From assembly GCA_002332755.1 (NCBI GenBank), contig DDBO01000169.1:1-17721 (forward strand): DNA of 17,721 nt, written 5' to 3'. This document shows, piece by piece, positions 7,298 to 16,598 of the stretch. The DNA comes from Bacteroidales bacterium UBA2030. GTDB taxonomy: Bacteria > Bacteroidota > Bacteroidia > Bacteroidales > TTA-H9. Every line of letters begins with the position of its first letter. Positions within the stretch are counted from its first letter, which is position 1. A program made the translations under genes and the position numbers. Under the pieces are notes generated by a model. The model was not told the DNA's origin, did no database searches, and saw only the letters and a program-made list of their open reading frames with translations.

Positions 7298-7329
7298 AAA
7301 AAAAGGCCGCCCTGGAAAAGAGACGGCCT
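7298..7329 (-). terminator. Intrinsic terminator after porV
   Basis: Read on the - strand, AGGCCG (7329-7324) pairs with CGGCCT (7309-7304) around a 14-base loop, followed by a run of seven T. It lies 28 bases past the porV stop and ends the porU-porU-porV transcript. Confidence 0.85.
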
Positions 7330-7357
7330 GAAAGAATCAAACTAAAGTTTAATTTAT

Positions 7358-8566
7358 TTATTTTCTGCGAGTTCCCTGGAGGGCTTCGAAATCGAAGTTA
7401 AGGGTAAAACGCAAAGTGTTGTCGAGAGGATTGCGTTTATCGGTACTCACCAGATAGGAGAAATCGAGACCGAAAACATTGTATTTAAGTCCTGCGCCGA
7501 AGGTAAAGAACTGGCGGGCACCTTTGGTTGCCGATTCATGGAAATAACCAGCCCTGATAGCAAATTGCTTGTTGTACCAGTATTCCATCCCAAGAGCATA
7601 GGTAATTTCTTTCAGTTCCTCGCTAAAGCCACCCGGGGCATCATAAAAGGATTGCAGCATACCTTTAATTACCGATACATTGGGATCATGCCCTTTGAGG
7701 ATAATCTGACGGCCTTGCTCGTCGTAGAGCGGTTGCCCGGTGATGCTATCGCGGGCATAAATAGGCATGGTGGGAACCAAAAGCTTGGTAAAATCAAGAT
7801 TAAAAGCTATGGTGTTGTAATTGTCTATTTCATATTTCAAGGAAGGCCCCAGGCGCAGATTAGTAGGAATAAAATCTTTTTCAAGGGTCTGGGTATAGGA
7901 AATTTTAGCACCGATGTTGGAAATATTGATACCAAAATTCAGCCAGGCATCGTTACGATTGATAGAGATTTCTTTGGTATAGAAGAAGGCTACATCGGCA
8001 GCAAAGCTGGTACCGGCATGCGATTCCATTCCTTGTACTTCCTGGCCAAGCGTCAGGTTACTGTATATAAAACGTCCTGTTACCGACCCGCTAAAGTTGT
8101 CGGTGAGTTTGCGGGAATAGACGGCATCAAGTGAAAATTCGTTGGGCTTGTATGTTCCTTTAGGATTTCCGGCATAGTCGGTAAAAGTAATTTCACCCAG
8201 CGAAAAGTACCGCAATGAACCGGCAATTACCTGCTGGTCGTCGAGACGGAAATAACCTGTGAGAAATCCCAGGCCGATATCATCAACCAGTTGCCTAAGC
8301 CATGGAGTATAAGAGACAGAAAATCCCATGCCCTTTTCCATAAAAGCATACTTGGCCGGATTCCAATAAACAGAGGAAGGGTCAGGATCGCTGGCAACAC
8401 CGGTTTCACCCATAGAACCTCCACGGGCATCGGGGCCAATCAACAAAAAGGGAACAGCGGTTGTAATGGGGAATTCGTCCTGTTGATTTTGACCAAAAGT
8501 CTTACCAGTAAATAGGGCAATTCCTGTAAGCAGGATAAAAGCAGCTTTCTTCGATGTATTCAACAT
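7358..8566 (-). CDS. porV: Type IX secretion outer-membrane protein PorV (LptO)
   Basis: PorV is a FadL-like outer-membrane beta-barrel. It receives cargo carrying a C-terminal sorting domain from the SprA translocon and passes it to the PorU sortase. The protein has 402 residues. A signal peptide (about 1-25, ending KTFG-Q) is followed by the family's N-terminal hallmark TAVPFLLIGPDARGGSMG (36-53) and DPSSVYWNPAKYAF (62-75). Next comes a long series of alternating-residue strands with aromatic girdles, such as LDFSYLVSTDKRNPLDNTLR and RFTLNFDFE near the C terminus. It is the third gene after two porU paralogs on the same strand. The 129-base gap to the upstream porU contains two TAnnTTTG boxes, so porV may also be expressed by itself, which fits its need in larger amounts than a sortase. 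Confidence 0.95.
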   Translation of the reverse strand: MLNTSKKAAFILLTGIALFTGKTFGQNQQDEFPITTAVPFLLIGPDARGGSMGETGVASDPDPSSVYWNPAKYAFMEKGMGFSVSYTPWLRQLVDDIGLGFLTGYFRLDDQQVIAGSLRYFSLGEITFTDYAGNPKGTYKPNEFSLDAVYSRKLTDNFSGSVTGRFIYSNLTLGQEVQGMESHAGTSFAADVAFFYTKEISINRNDAWLNFGINISNIGAKISYTQTLEKDFIPTNLRLGPSLKYEIDNYNTIAFNLDFTKLLVPTMPIYARDSITGQPLYDEQGRQIILKGHDPNVSVIKGMLQSFYDAPGGFSEELKEITYALGMEYWYNKQFAIRAGYFHESATKGARQFFTFGAGLKYNVFGLDFSYLVSTDKRNPLDNTLRFTLNFDFEALQGTRRK

Positions 8567-8604
8567 ATTAATTACGAGTGGATTATTGTTTTAAAATCTT
8601 TTCT

Positions 8605-8627
8605 CAAATTTAAGAGGTGCAAAATTA
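8605..8627 (-). promoter_or_regulatory. Candidate tandem -7 boxes upstream of porV
   Basis: Read on the - strand, two boxes match TAnnTTTG exactly: TAATTTTG (8627-8620) and TAAATTTG (8612-8605). They lie about 38-60 bases ahead of the porV ATG. Neither has a clear TTG at the -33 position, so the call rests on the -7 boxes and the 129-base gap. Confidence 0.42.
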
Positions 8628-8695
8628 ACGGAAAAAACTAAGTTTTATTTTAAAAAGCATTAGTCCAACAAAAGGGTTGAAACGAAATCCTTGGT

Positions 8696-11600
8696 TTAAT
8701 GGCTAATAATCAGTTTCTGATATTGAATCCGGACAGTTCCGACACTATTCTCTACTTTAATTCTATAGGGATAGATACCTCCCGGCAATTTTACACCACT
8801 GTCGCTGCGACCGTCCCATTCAATGGGAGCTATACCGTAATCGCTGGTCGTGAAAGATGTCTGCAGTGTCTTCAACAACTGCCCCTGTAAATTAAATATT
8901 TCGATAGTAACCTTCAGATTGTTACCGGGTTGGTCGTGTTCGAAGGTAAACCAGGTTCTATCACTAAAAGGATTGGGAAAATTGGAAACCCTGCGCAGGC
9001 TGATTACCTGACCGTCACTCACAGTAAAGTAAACGGTTTTTACTGTGCTGTTGTCCTGGAGGTCCCAGGCACGGATAGAAAGGGTGTGTTGGCCAATTGC
9101 CAGATTGGTCAGCCTGTAGGTAATTTTACCTTTAGTGCCGAGATTATTCAAGGGTTGATAATAGGAACTGAGGTCGAAGGCATTGCGTGTATCATCATCC
9201 AGCCAGCCTACTATATTCTTGCCTATACCCAGATCACCAGGATTGATTCCTGATGAATCGGAGAGCTCTACCATAAGCATGGGATTGGCACTGGTAAGGT
9301 TTCCGGGAACAAAACGGTAATCATCCAGGTAAATATTGATTTCAGGCCCCAGGTTATCGGTGGCCAATGAGAAATCGAGCCCTCCAAGTATCACTCCCGA
9401 AAAAGCTCCTGCTGCATCGCTCACACTATCGGTGGCATAATAACTCAACTTGGGTGATCCAAAAGAATAATCTATGTCTTTGGGAAGAATAAGTTCAAAG
9501 TCGAATAATCCATCTTTTACAGGGACTGTCCCTTTGGCAATCACCCGGTCCTGAGTGTAAAAAGTCCAGGGTTTACTTGATATATCGTTGACCAGAGTAT
9601 TTACTTTACGTTTTTTATCGAAAAGCTTAAAATATAGCTTACCATTGAACTCTGTTTTAACAACCTTGTCTTTGCCCACAATTTCCCCCTTAAATCGTAC
9701 CCGCTGACATGCCTTGAGGGTATCAGAAAAATCTTGAACAGGGATATTATTAATATGAGTAGTTACAACCTCATAGGTAGGAAAAACGGCTTTGATGGCA
9801 GGGTCGCCCAGAAGCAGGAAGTTACGTATATTAATATTGTTGTTGTTAAGGTTTTTGGATAATCGCACCAGATCACCTAACCTCAGAATTTCAACATTGG
9901 AATGCTGGAAAAGCGTTTTGTAAAAAGACTGATTAAGCGTTGCATTGGTTTGAGAAAAGGCGATGCGGGTGGTAGTAAAAATAGCTACTCCTCCCCCGTT
10001 AGGTCTTAAAATAACATGTTCTCCTCCTGAAATGCGTTCCGGGTCATCGAAGCGGCTAAACTCGCAAGTAGCTGTTACAAAAATGGGTAGGCGTCCGTCA
10101 TTTTCCCAGGCATAAATCTCAGGAATGGTCAAAATCCATTCGCCCGCCCAACCCAGTTCGCCGCCGTGTCCGGTATAATTCACAAACAAGGCTCCCTCAT
10201 TCACTTGCCTTTTGAGTGCCCCGTTTGCATCGGGGTAACGCTGCCCCTGGGCAGTACTAATTTGCTTAAATGCATCCGCATAAATCTTGTTAACATTGAT
10301 AATCCTTGAAGATGTATCGATGATGTAAGCTAATTTTTCTGCTTGTTCAAGGTGAACGCTGCTGTCTTCATCATCGGCAACCAGGCAAATCGTATTTCTC
10401 CAGGCGCCATGCATGGGATATCCTGCACTCAGGTATTCATCCACCTTGTCGACCATCACCTGGGCTTCTTCTTTCGTTGAAACCGGAAAACGACCAATAC
10501 TTATATCGATCTTCCCCTTACCGTCAACACCTTCTGTGGAATCCATCAAACCATAAAAATCGTCGGCAGTATAAGATTCGATGTAACTCAGGCTCTCGGC
10601 TGATTGATAAGCAGGGATAAATACCTTGTTGCCTGGTATACGATTCTTTGGATCATAACTTCCGTCACCAAAAAGCAATAAATAACCCGGCTGAGTGCCT
10701 TGCGAGCGTGTCCAGAGCATGCGTATGAATGAACGAATGGCCACAGGGTCTTTGGCCCCGGCCGAAAACTCATTGTATATCTGGTCTACATCAACCACGG
10801 CAACACTTAGTCCGCTTCTCTCCCGATGTATCTGGGCCAGGCGCTCGGCTTCTTCCCAAAATAGCTTATGAGTAACTATAATATAATCAACCGGCTGCAT
10901 GGAATGCAGGTTTTGATTAGCTACTTTGCCGGCAAAAGCCGGTTTAAAGTACTCAGTTCCATCGAAAGCTATAAAACGATGCCCATTGGGCGATTGCAGT
11001 TTAAAGATTTGTTCTGTTCCGTTTCTACTGGTAATCAATTTTTTAGGCTCTATAGGATTGGTAACTAACCATATCTCTGCGTTGTTACCCCCATCATCAA
11101 ACACAAATTCAGGAGTATTCCCTAGTTGAGGTCTGGGAATGTAAGAAAATTCCATCTGAGAGCCTTCGAATTTCAACATTCGGTGTACAGTAAGCTCGAT
11201 ATAATCGAGATACCCAAGTGAAAGCACATGATTTTTGATGTAATCGATTTTGACGCTCACTGTATCAGACCTTAAGTCAAAATTAAACAAGGCATTTCCT
11301 GACCTGGCATAGAGTCTAAGAGACATTTCAGCGGTCAACCCCGCCATATTGAGGGTTGACTTCAGTATGTCATTCACATAGACCTTAAAGCTACTTTCGG
11401 CCAAAGAACGCGAGCATAAACCAATATCGGCTATGGCACTTTGTTGAGAATCCCGGTCTTTTATTACAAATTTAAATTCACGGCTGGTTGTGTCGTCAAA
11501 AACTTCTCCCCACCAATTCTTTCCGCTCTTCGTCATCAAACGATCATTTTTCTCATGCAGAATGGAAAAGGGATAAGATTTCACGGTGTGGGTAGCATTA

Positions 11601-12490
11601 AGTGAAGTTGAGCCTTGGGTTTGTATGCGCAAGGGGGTTTCTGTGCCATAGGTAAGAAAATACCATGTAGTATCGGAATATATATTAGTGACATGGTCCA
11701 ATTTCTGTTTCAGTGGGTTGATGAGCCATTTATGAGGGCTTTCCCCAAAAAAGAGAATAAAGTCGGTGGGATCGAAGGTGCCGTCTTCTTCCCCCACAAC
11801 CCTGATGGCTACTTGAGGTAAATCGTCGAAAGTATTACTGGAATTCAATTCGGGAAGCATCCCTCCGCCTGAGCCATGTAATGAAAGCGTTCGGGGATCT
11901 ATTTCGTCAGGGTCTATTCCCCATGATTTCAAATCCTGATAAGTAATTTTATAAACCCCTGTCTGGGTTACACCTAGCTTATACCAATTCCCGAAGGCAA
12001 GCAAAGAGTTTTCAGCATAAACAAAAGGACTATCTTTGAAGGAAGCTTCAGGATCACTCACCCATCGATATTTAGGGGTAAAACGCAAGAATCTCTCCAA
12101 CCTTCCGGTAACAGCATTTATCCGGAAAGGATGAAAAGAAATGCGCGCTATCCAGGCTCCACGTTCAGCCTCCATGCTAATTTTTATATCTGGCTCTTGC
12201 CCAATCGGTCCTGTAGCCTGATAATCAATAGGCTCTGAAACAATGTTTTCAAGGTCAAATTTGATAGTATAGCCCGGTCCCGGACAAGGAATCTGCATCA
12301 CGTATATCGGAAGCCCCAACTTATAATCGGGTTCAAATCCATCAAACCAAGCCTTATAGAATCCTTCAGGCATGGGTGGGTCTTCCTTCCATTGAATTGT
12401 GATTTCTGACTGGGCCAACAGTGCCCTTGAACTTAAAATCAGTGCAACTAAAAACGATTTACATAGAATATTCCTTATAAGCTGCAACAT
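8696..12490 (-). CDS. porU: Type IX secretion C25-family sortase, PorU paralog B (porV-proximal)
   Basis: PorU is the T9SS cell-surface protease/transpeptidase that removes the C-terminal sorting domain of cargo and links the protein to A-type lipopolysaccharide. The protein has 1264 residues: a signal peptide (about 1-26, ending ALLA-Q), a variable N-terminal region, and a conserved all-beta region from about 165 (NWYKLGVTQTGVYKITYQD). A gingipain-type peptidase C25 domain (about 533-905) has H775 in NYTGHGGELGW and C809 in FVTATCEFSR. An Ig-like region follows, then a C-terminal sorting-type domain (about 1168-1264) opening with SNFPNPFSDRTWF. The start ATG follows the paralog A stop codon with no base between, and an AAAGGAGGT lies ten bases upstream inside the end of paralog A. 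Its position next to porV makes it the likelier orthodox PorU. Confidence 0.93.
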   Translation of the reverse strand: MLQLIRNILCKSFLVALILSSRALLAQSEITIQWKEDPPMPEGFYKAWFDGFEPDYKLGLPIYVMQIPCPGPGYTIKFDLENIVSEPIDYQATGPIGQEPDIKISMEAERGAWIARISFHPFRINAVTGRLERFLRFTPKYRWVSDPEASFKDSPFVYAENSLLAFGNWYKLGVTQTGVYKITYQDLKSWGIDPDEIDPRTLSLHGSGGGMLPELNSSNTFDDLPQVAIRVVGEEDGTFDPTDFILFFGESPHKWLINPLKQKLDHVTNIYSDTTWYFLTYGTETPLRIQTQGSTSLNATHTVKSYPFSILHEKNDRLMTKSGKNWWGEVFDDTTSREFKFVIKDRDSQQSAIADIGLCSRSLAESSFKVYVNDILKSTLNMAGLTAEMSLRLYARSGNALFNFDLRSDTVSVKIDYIKNHVLSLGYLDYIELTVHRMLKFEGSQMEFSYIPRPQLGNTPEFVFDDGGNNAEIWLVTNPIEPKKLITSRNGTEQIFKLQSPNGHRFIAFDGTEYFKPAFAGKVANQNLHSMQPVDYIIVTHKLFWEEAERLAQIHRERSGLSVAVVDVDQIYNEFSAGAKDPVAIRSFIRMLWTRSQGTQPGYLLLFGDGSYDPKNRIPGNKVFIPAYQSAESLSYIESYTADDFYGLMDSTEGVDGKGKIDISIGRFPVSTKEEAQVMVDKVDEYLSAGYPMHGAWRNTICLVADDEDSSVHLEQAEKLAYIIDTSSRIINVNKIYADAFKQISTAQGQRYPDANGALKRQVNEGALFVNYTGHGGELGWAGEWILTIPEIYAWENDGRLPIFVTATCEFSRFDDPERISGGEHVILRPNGGGVAIFTTTRIAFSQTNATLNQSFYKTLFQHSNVEILRLGDLVRLSKNLNNNNINIRNFLLLGDPAIKAVFPTYEVVTTHINNIPVQDFSDTLKACQRVRFKGEIVGKDKVVKTEFNGKLYFKLFDKKRKVNTLVNDISSKPWTFYTQDRVIAKGTVPVKDGLFDFELILPKDIDYSFGSPKLSYYATDSVSDAAGAFSGVILGGLDFSLATDNLGPEINIYLDDYRFVPGNLTSANPMLMVELSDSSGINPGDLGIGKNIVGWLDDDTRNAFDLSSYYQPLNNLGTKGKITYRLTNLAIGQHTLSIRAWDLQDNSTVKTVYFTVSDGQVISLRRVSNFPNPFSDRTWFTFEHDQPGNNLKVTIEIFNLQGQLLKTLQTSFTTSDYGIAPIEWDGRSDSGVKLPGGIYPYRIKVENSVGTVRIQYQKLIISH

Positions 12491-15400
12491 CTATTGATTA
12501 CCTCCTTTGATAACTCTTGTACTCTTCATCATAATATTTCCATTTTCATCGGTTAAGGTTAGCCGAGCCAAATAAAAACCTTGACGAAGCAGGGCTCCGT
12601 TATCGGCACTGCCATCCCAGGAAATGGGTTCGCTACGATATCCCGTGCCTTCAGTGACCTGCCGAATAGTTTTCACTTTCTTCCCTGCCAAATCAAAAAT
12701 TTCGATAAGGGCTTCAAACCGGCCTCCGGCCTGGTTCTGCTCAAATACAAACCAGGTATTGTATGAAAATGGATTGGGATAATTGTAGAAGCGACTGATT
12801 TCTAATGATGAAGAATTCTTAACAACAAATTTCAAAGTAGCAGTAGCCGAATTATTATAGACATCCCATGCGGTAAGCCTTAGGGTATGTTCTCCTTCAG
12901 AAAGGTTTTTAAAGCCATAACGCACTGAGCCGCTGGTGAAAGTTCCCACATCGGAAGTGTAATATTGGTTAAGAATAAGAGGATGACGGGTATCGTCGTC
13001 GAGAATGGCGACTATATCGTGTCCTATTCCACTACCAACCGTATTGATTCCACTTTCGTCGCTCAGGCGGGCCAGTAAAATGGGATTCTCATCCGTGATT
13101 CCCCCGTCCCTGAAGTTCAGATCGTTCATAAATAACTCAATATGGGGTGGATTTTCATCCATTCCGGCATTCTCATTTACACCTCCTACAATAATCCGGT
13201 TGAAATAACCAGCTGCATCGATTTCGTCGGATTGGGCATAAAAATTTATTTTACCTTTACCCAACTTATATTCTATGTCTTTTGGAACAATAAAGGAAAA
13301 AGTGAAATTTCCATCTTTAACTTCTGCTTTTCCTTTATAAACCACATTCTTACGAAGAGTGAAGGTAGTTGGGTTAGAACCAGGGTCATTGCCTTTGGTA
13401 AAAATTATGCTTTCTTTATCGAATACAGTAGCCGTGACCGAACCCTCAAAATCAGAAAGGTGATAGTTCTGAGAGTTGGCCACCTCTCCGGTAATAACGA
13501 TATGGGAAAGCGCCTTTAGAGTATCTGAAGGAATGTCGACTGAAACACCATTAATGGTCAGAGCATTCACATTATTTTCAGGGTAAGCCAGGGTAAGAGC
13601 CGGGTCGCCCAGCAATATAAATTTCTTTCCGTTGAGGTCAGACCCGCCTTCTTGCTTGGCCTTCATAACTGCAATACCAAGGGAGGGATATTTTCCGTTA
13701 ATTTTAGAAAAGAGGTATTTGATAAAACTCCGGTTGAGGGTAATATTAGAACCGCCGAAGGTCAGGCGTGCAGTAGTAAATAAAGCTATAGCACCGCCTT
13801 CAGGGTTAAGAAAGGCATATTCGCCGGCAGATATGCGCTGGGGATCATCGTAGCGACTAAATTCACAGGTTGCGGTGACAAAGAGGGGAAGTCTGTCGAA
13901 ATTTTTCCATGCATTGATATCACTTACTTCGAGGATTCGCTCATGAGCCCAACCGGTTTCGCCTCCATGACCGGTATAATTAATTAATAAAGCACCATTA
14001 TTTACCTGTTGATTAATGGCTTCAGTTACTTCCGGATAACGCTGACCCCCCGGGGTGGTTACTTGATCGTATGCATCAAGATAAATTTTATTTACCTGAA
14101 AAACAGGATGATTATTGTCAATATATTCTGCCAGTTCATTGGCATGGCGCAGATGGGTGTTACCATCTTCGTCATCAGCAATAAAGCACAAACTCACACG
14201 CCAATCGCCCATGGTTTCTTGGCTGTTGTTCAGGTAATTTCTTACTTTATTTAAATAATTGGAAGCCTGAGTAATGTCTGTAACCGGTATGCGTCCTACA
14301 GCCATGTCAGGTACACCTGCAGCCCCTTTTCCTTCAGTGCTATCGAGCAAAACATAGTAATCGTCTGTTGCTAAAGTATTAACCGGACTCAAAGTTTCAA
14401 CCGACTGATAAGTAGGTACAAAATTGGAGTTACCCTGAATCCTGTCTTTATAATCATAGGAGGCATCTCCGAAAAGCAAAAGATAATAGGGTTTGTTTTT
14501 GTTTTGTGAAACTTTTCTGAGATGACGCATGAAGTCGCGGATGGCCGTTGGGTCGGGAGATCCGGATGAAAATTCATTGAAAACCATTTCAGGGGTAACT
14601 ACCTCTACCCTTAAATCATGCAATTGTTGATGTAATTCAGCCAGTTGTCGGGCATGCTCCAGAAAATCGGGATGCGAAATAATAATGTAGTCAACATCAG
14701 TCATTCCATGGAGATTTTGATTTGCAACAGGCCCTACAAACTCAGGAGTGAAAAACGAAGTGCCATCGAAAGCCATGAATTCATGCAGGCCATCGGCAAG
14801 GGAAATAAATTCGGCTACATTTCCCGACTGCTGCAACTGCATATACTGAGGACGTGTGGGATCGGTTATATCCCATACTTCTAAAGAAGTTGGCGCATTT
14901 GAAATATGGTATTTTACTGCATCGTTGTTCGAAAAGGGCAAAGGTTGCCTGAAGCTCATTTGCCCCGAACCAAAACTAAGGGCACGTTGCCAGTTAATCG
15001 TAAAATAATCGAGCCAGGCCTGGGCAGAATTGGTAGGCTTCAGGTATTGATAACTGAGTTTAATATCCTTCCCTGACACTTTAAATGAAGTCGTATCCAC
15101 CACACGCTTGGCGTACTCGGCATCCAACCCGCTACTTGGCACCGAACCCACGCTTTGCTGCAATAAAGTATTGCCTGCAGCCATCACTTTCATAACAGAA
15201 TTAGTAAAAGCCCTCGCAACAATAGCCGATCTTAGCCAGACTTTGCTCCCAGCCTCCACCCCATCGAGGCTAAGGTTAAAATCATAGCTGGTTTGTACAT
15301 CAAACAGTTCTCCATACCACTGTCTGCCCGATTTAGTGAGCTGCACCAGATCCTTTTCGTAATGATATCTATCGGTAAAATGCGAAAGGGTAATTGAAAC

Positions 15401-16330
15401 CGGAATCTCAGGAATGGGGAAGGCATTGATGCGTAAGCCGGGTTGGGAACCTACCACAAGAAAGCAATAGGAATAGTCGCTATAAGGATTTTTTTCATAA
15501 ACAAAGCGTTTTATTGTCTCGTTGTAATTCCATGTATCAGGTCCATTCGCGTAAAACAATATATAGTCGGTGGGGTCGAAACGTCCGTCGCTTTCGCCTA
15601 CCACTTTGATGGCCATTTCCCGTATATCGTCGTGACGCTCTATGCTGTTTCCCTCCGGAAGTACCCCTCCGCCATTCCCATGAATTCGCAGGTTGCGGGG
15701 ATCTATACCTGCAGGATTCAGACCCATTGACTGTAAATCATTGTAGGTAAGCTTATAAACTCCACTTTGGGGAATTCTCAATTTATACCAACTATCCTCA
15801 GCCATACCCGACTTCAGGATAGCCGAGACAGAAGCTTTGGGCTTCCCTTCCGTTGCTTCAGGATAATCCATCACTTCTGCAACCAGTGTAATATTTTTCA
15901 AAAACTCAACCGTTGTGTAGCCATGCTGTTGATCGAGCTTTCTCATTGGCAGTAGCTCTACCTGAAGAAACCTATTTCCTTCAATTTCAACAATTTGCTG
16001 ATCGTATGCTATTTGCGAAGGCAATAAATCTGCTCCCATCAGTCGGTTCACAGGCACTTCCGTTCGCTCTTCCGGTATAATATTCAGATTTTTTAACCTG
16101 GCCATCGTCGATTGAACGGGTATTCGCCATGCCAGAACAGGGAAAAGTCCATACTTAAAATTGTTTATGCTTCCATCAAAATAGTAGGAATAAGATTCTA
16201 AACCATATTCATCTGTGCTCACAAGCTTTTCCCAAGACAAGGTAAATTGGCGCTGGGTAGTAAAAAGGGTTTGAGATACAAGAATCCCTGAGCAAAGAAT
16301 AAATATAATAAGGAGTAGTTTGATTTTCAT
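12491..16330 (-). CDS. porU: Type IX secretion C25-family sortase, PorU paralog A (upstream copy)
   Basis: A second, complete PorU-type protein of 1279 residues, first in the porU-porU-porV operon. It has a signal peptide (about 1-19, ending ILVS-Q). The PorU N-terminal beta region shows SWYKLRIPQSGVYKLTYND (180-198) and FDPTDYILFY (251-260). The C25 domain (about 545-915) has H788 in NYTGHGGETGW and C822 in FVTATCEFSR. The sorting-type C-terminal domain (about 1180-1279) opens with YNYPNPFSYNTWF. By eye it shares roughly half its residues with paralog B across the middle and C25 regions, far less in the first 150 residues. Both catalytic residues remain, so it is not a decayed copy. It could serve a different cargo set or process rather than anchor; this is inference. 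No Shine-Dalgarno site precedes the ATG at 16330. Confidence 0.92.
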   Translation of the reverse strand: MKIKLLLIIFILCSGILVSQTLFTTQRQFTLSWEKLVSTDEYGLESYSYYFDGSINNFKYGLFPVLAWRIPVQSTMARLKNLNIIPEERTEVPVNRLMGADLLPSQIAYDQQIVEIEGNRFLQVELLPMRKLDQQHGYTTVEFLKNITLVAEVMDYPEATEGKPKASVSAILKSGMAEDSWYKLRIPQSGVYKLTYNDLQSMGLNPAGIDPRNLRIHGNGGGVLPEGNSIERHDDIREMAIKVVGESDGRFDPTDYILFYANGPDTWNYNETIKRFVYEKNPYSDYSYCFLVVGSQPGLRINAFPIPEIPVSITLSHFTDRYHYEKDLVQLTKSGRQWYGELFDVQTSYDFNLSLDGVEAGSKVWLRSAIVARAFTNSVMKVMAAGNTLLQQSVGSVPSSGLDAEYAKRVVDTTSFKVSGKDIKLSYQYLKPTNSAQAWLDYFTINWQRALSFGSGQMSFRQPLPFSNNDAVKYHISNAPTSLEVWDITDPTRPQYMQLQQSGNVAEFISLADGLHEFMAFDGTSFFTPEFVGPVANQNLHGMTDVDYIIISHPDFLEHARQLAELHQQLHDLRVEVVTPEMVFNEFSSGSPDPTAIRDFMRHLRKVSQNKNKPYYLLLFGDASYDYKDRIQGNSNFVPTYQSVETLSPVNTLATDDYYVLLDSTEGKGAAGVPDMAVGRIPVTDITQASNYLNKVRNYLNNSQETMGDWRVSLCFIADDEDGNTHLRHANELAEYIDNNHPVFQVNKIYLDAYDQVTTPGGQRYPEVTEAINQQVNNGALLINYTGHGGETGWAHERILEVSDINAWKNFDRLPLFVTATCEFSRYDDPQRISAGEYAFLNPEGGAIALFTTARLTFGGSNITLNRSFIKYLFSKINGKYPSLGIAVMKAKQEGGSDLNGKKFILLGDPALTLAYPENNVNALTINGVSVDIPSDTLKALSHIVITGEVANSQNYHLSDFEGSVTATVFDKESIIFTKGNDPGSNPTTFTLRKNVVYKGKAEVKDGNFTFSFIVPKDIEYKLGKGKINFYAQSDEIDAAGYFNRIIVGGVNENAGMDENPPHIELFMNDLNFRDGGITDENPILLARLSDESGINTVGSGIGHDIVAILDDDTRHPLILNQYYTSDVGTFTSGSVRYGFKNLSEGEHTLRLTAWDVYNNSATATLKFVVKNSSSLEISRFYNYPNPFSYNTWFVFEQNQAGGRFEALIEIFDLAGKKVKTIRQVTEGTGYRSEPISWDGSADNGALLRQGFYLARLTLTDENGNIMMKSTRVIKGGNQ
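12500..12508 (-). promoter_or_regulatory. Strong Shine-Dalgarno site for porU paralog B
   Basis: Read on the - strand, AAAGGAGGT (12508-12500) is nearly the full complement of the 16S rRNA 3' tail, ending nine bases before the ATG at 12490. It also encodes the Lys-Gly-Gly near the end of paralog A. Bacteroidota genes seldom carry such sites, so it may support re-initiation after the paralog A stop. Confidence 0.6.
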
Positions 16331-16598
16331 AGGTTCAACAGCATAGTGTTAAGAATAACAAATTCAAGGCAAAATTGTGCAAACAGCCGCAATAGTGAAA
16401 CATCGAAATGATTTTAGAGGTAAAATAATCGGAAGAGTTTGCAATGTTTTTGATAAAAGAACGTTAGAAGCGTGGTCTTTATTGTCAAAAAAAAAGAATT
16501 AAAAAATTTCAGAAAAAATAACAGGCATTGAAAATCTTTCGTAATATTGTAATGCTGTTTTGTGTACCGAAGTGTAAAATTTTATTCCCAGCATTGAT
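16331..16598. promoter_or_regulatory. Divergent intergenic region between porU and porP/sprF
   Basis: This 268-base A/T-rich gap must hold the promoters of both divergent T9SS transcripts. No exact TAnnTTTG box is present on either strand. The nearest matches are one base off: TAATATTG at 16542-16549 on the + strand, and CAATTTTG and TGAATTTG on the - strand within 70 bases of the porU start. A-rich runs at about 16487-16519 lie upstream of the + strand candidate and could act as an UP-like element. No terminator, operator palindrome or small gene is evident. Confidence 0.4.

Noticed and set aside
7538..8134. 198-residue open frame on the + strand opposite porV
   Set aside because: porV is certain from its motifs on the - strand. 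The antisense frame has no recognisable domain or promoter.
13142..13519. 125-residue + strand open frame opposite the Ig-like region of porU paralog A
   Set aside because: It lies inside a confident, uninterrupted gene on the other strand and shows no family features.
8696..16330. Possible frameshift-split single giant gene instead of two porU genes
   Set aside because: Each part has its own signal peptide, C25 domain with catalytic pair and C-terminal sorting domain, so these are two complete genes.
16487..16519. A-rich run as a + strand terminator or replication element
   Set aside because: There is no hairpin beside it and no iterons or DnaA boxes; A/T-rich promoter DNA explains it.
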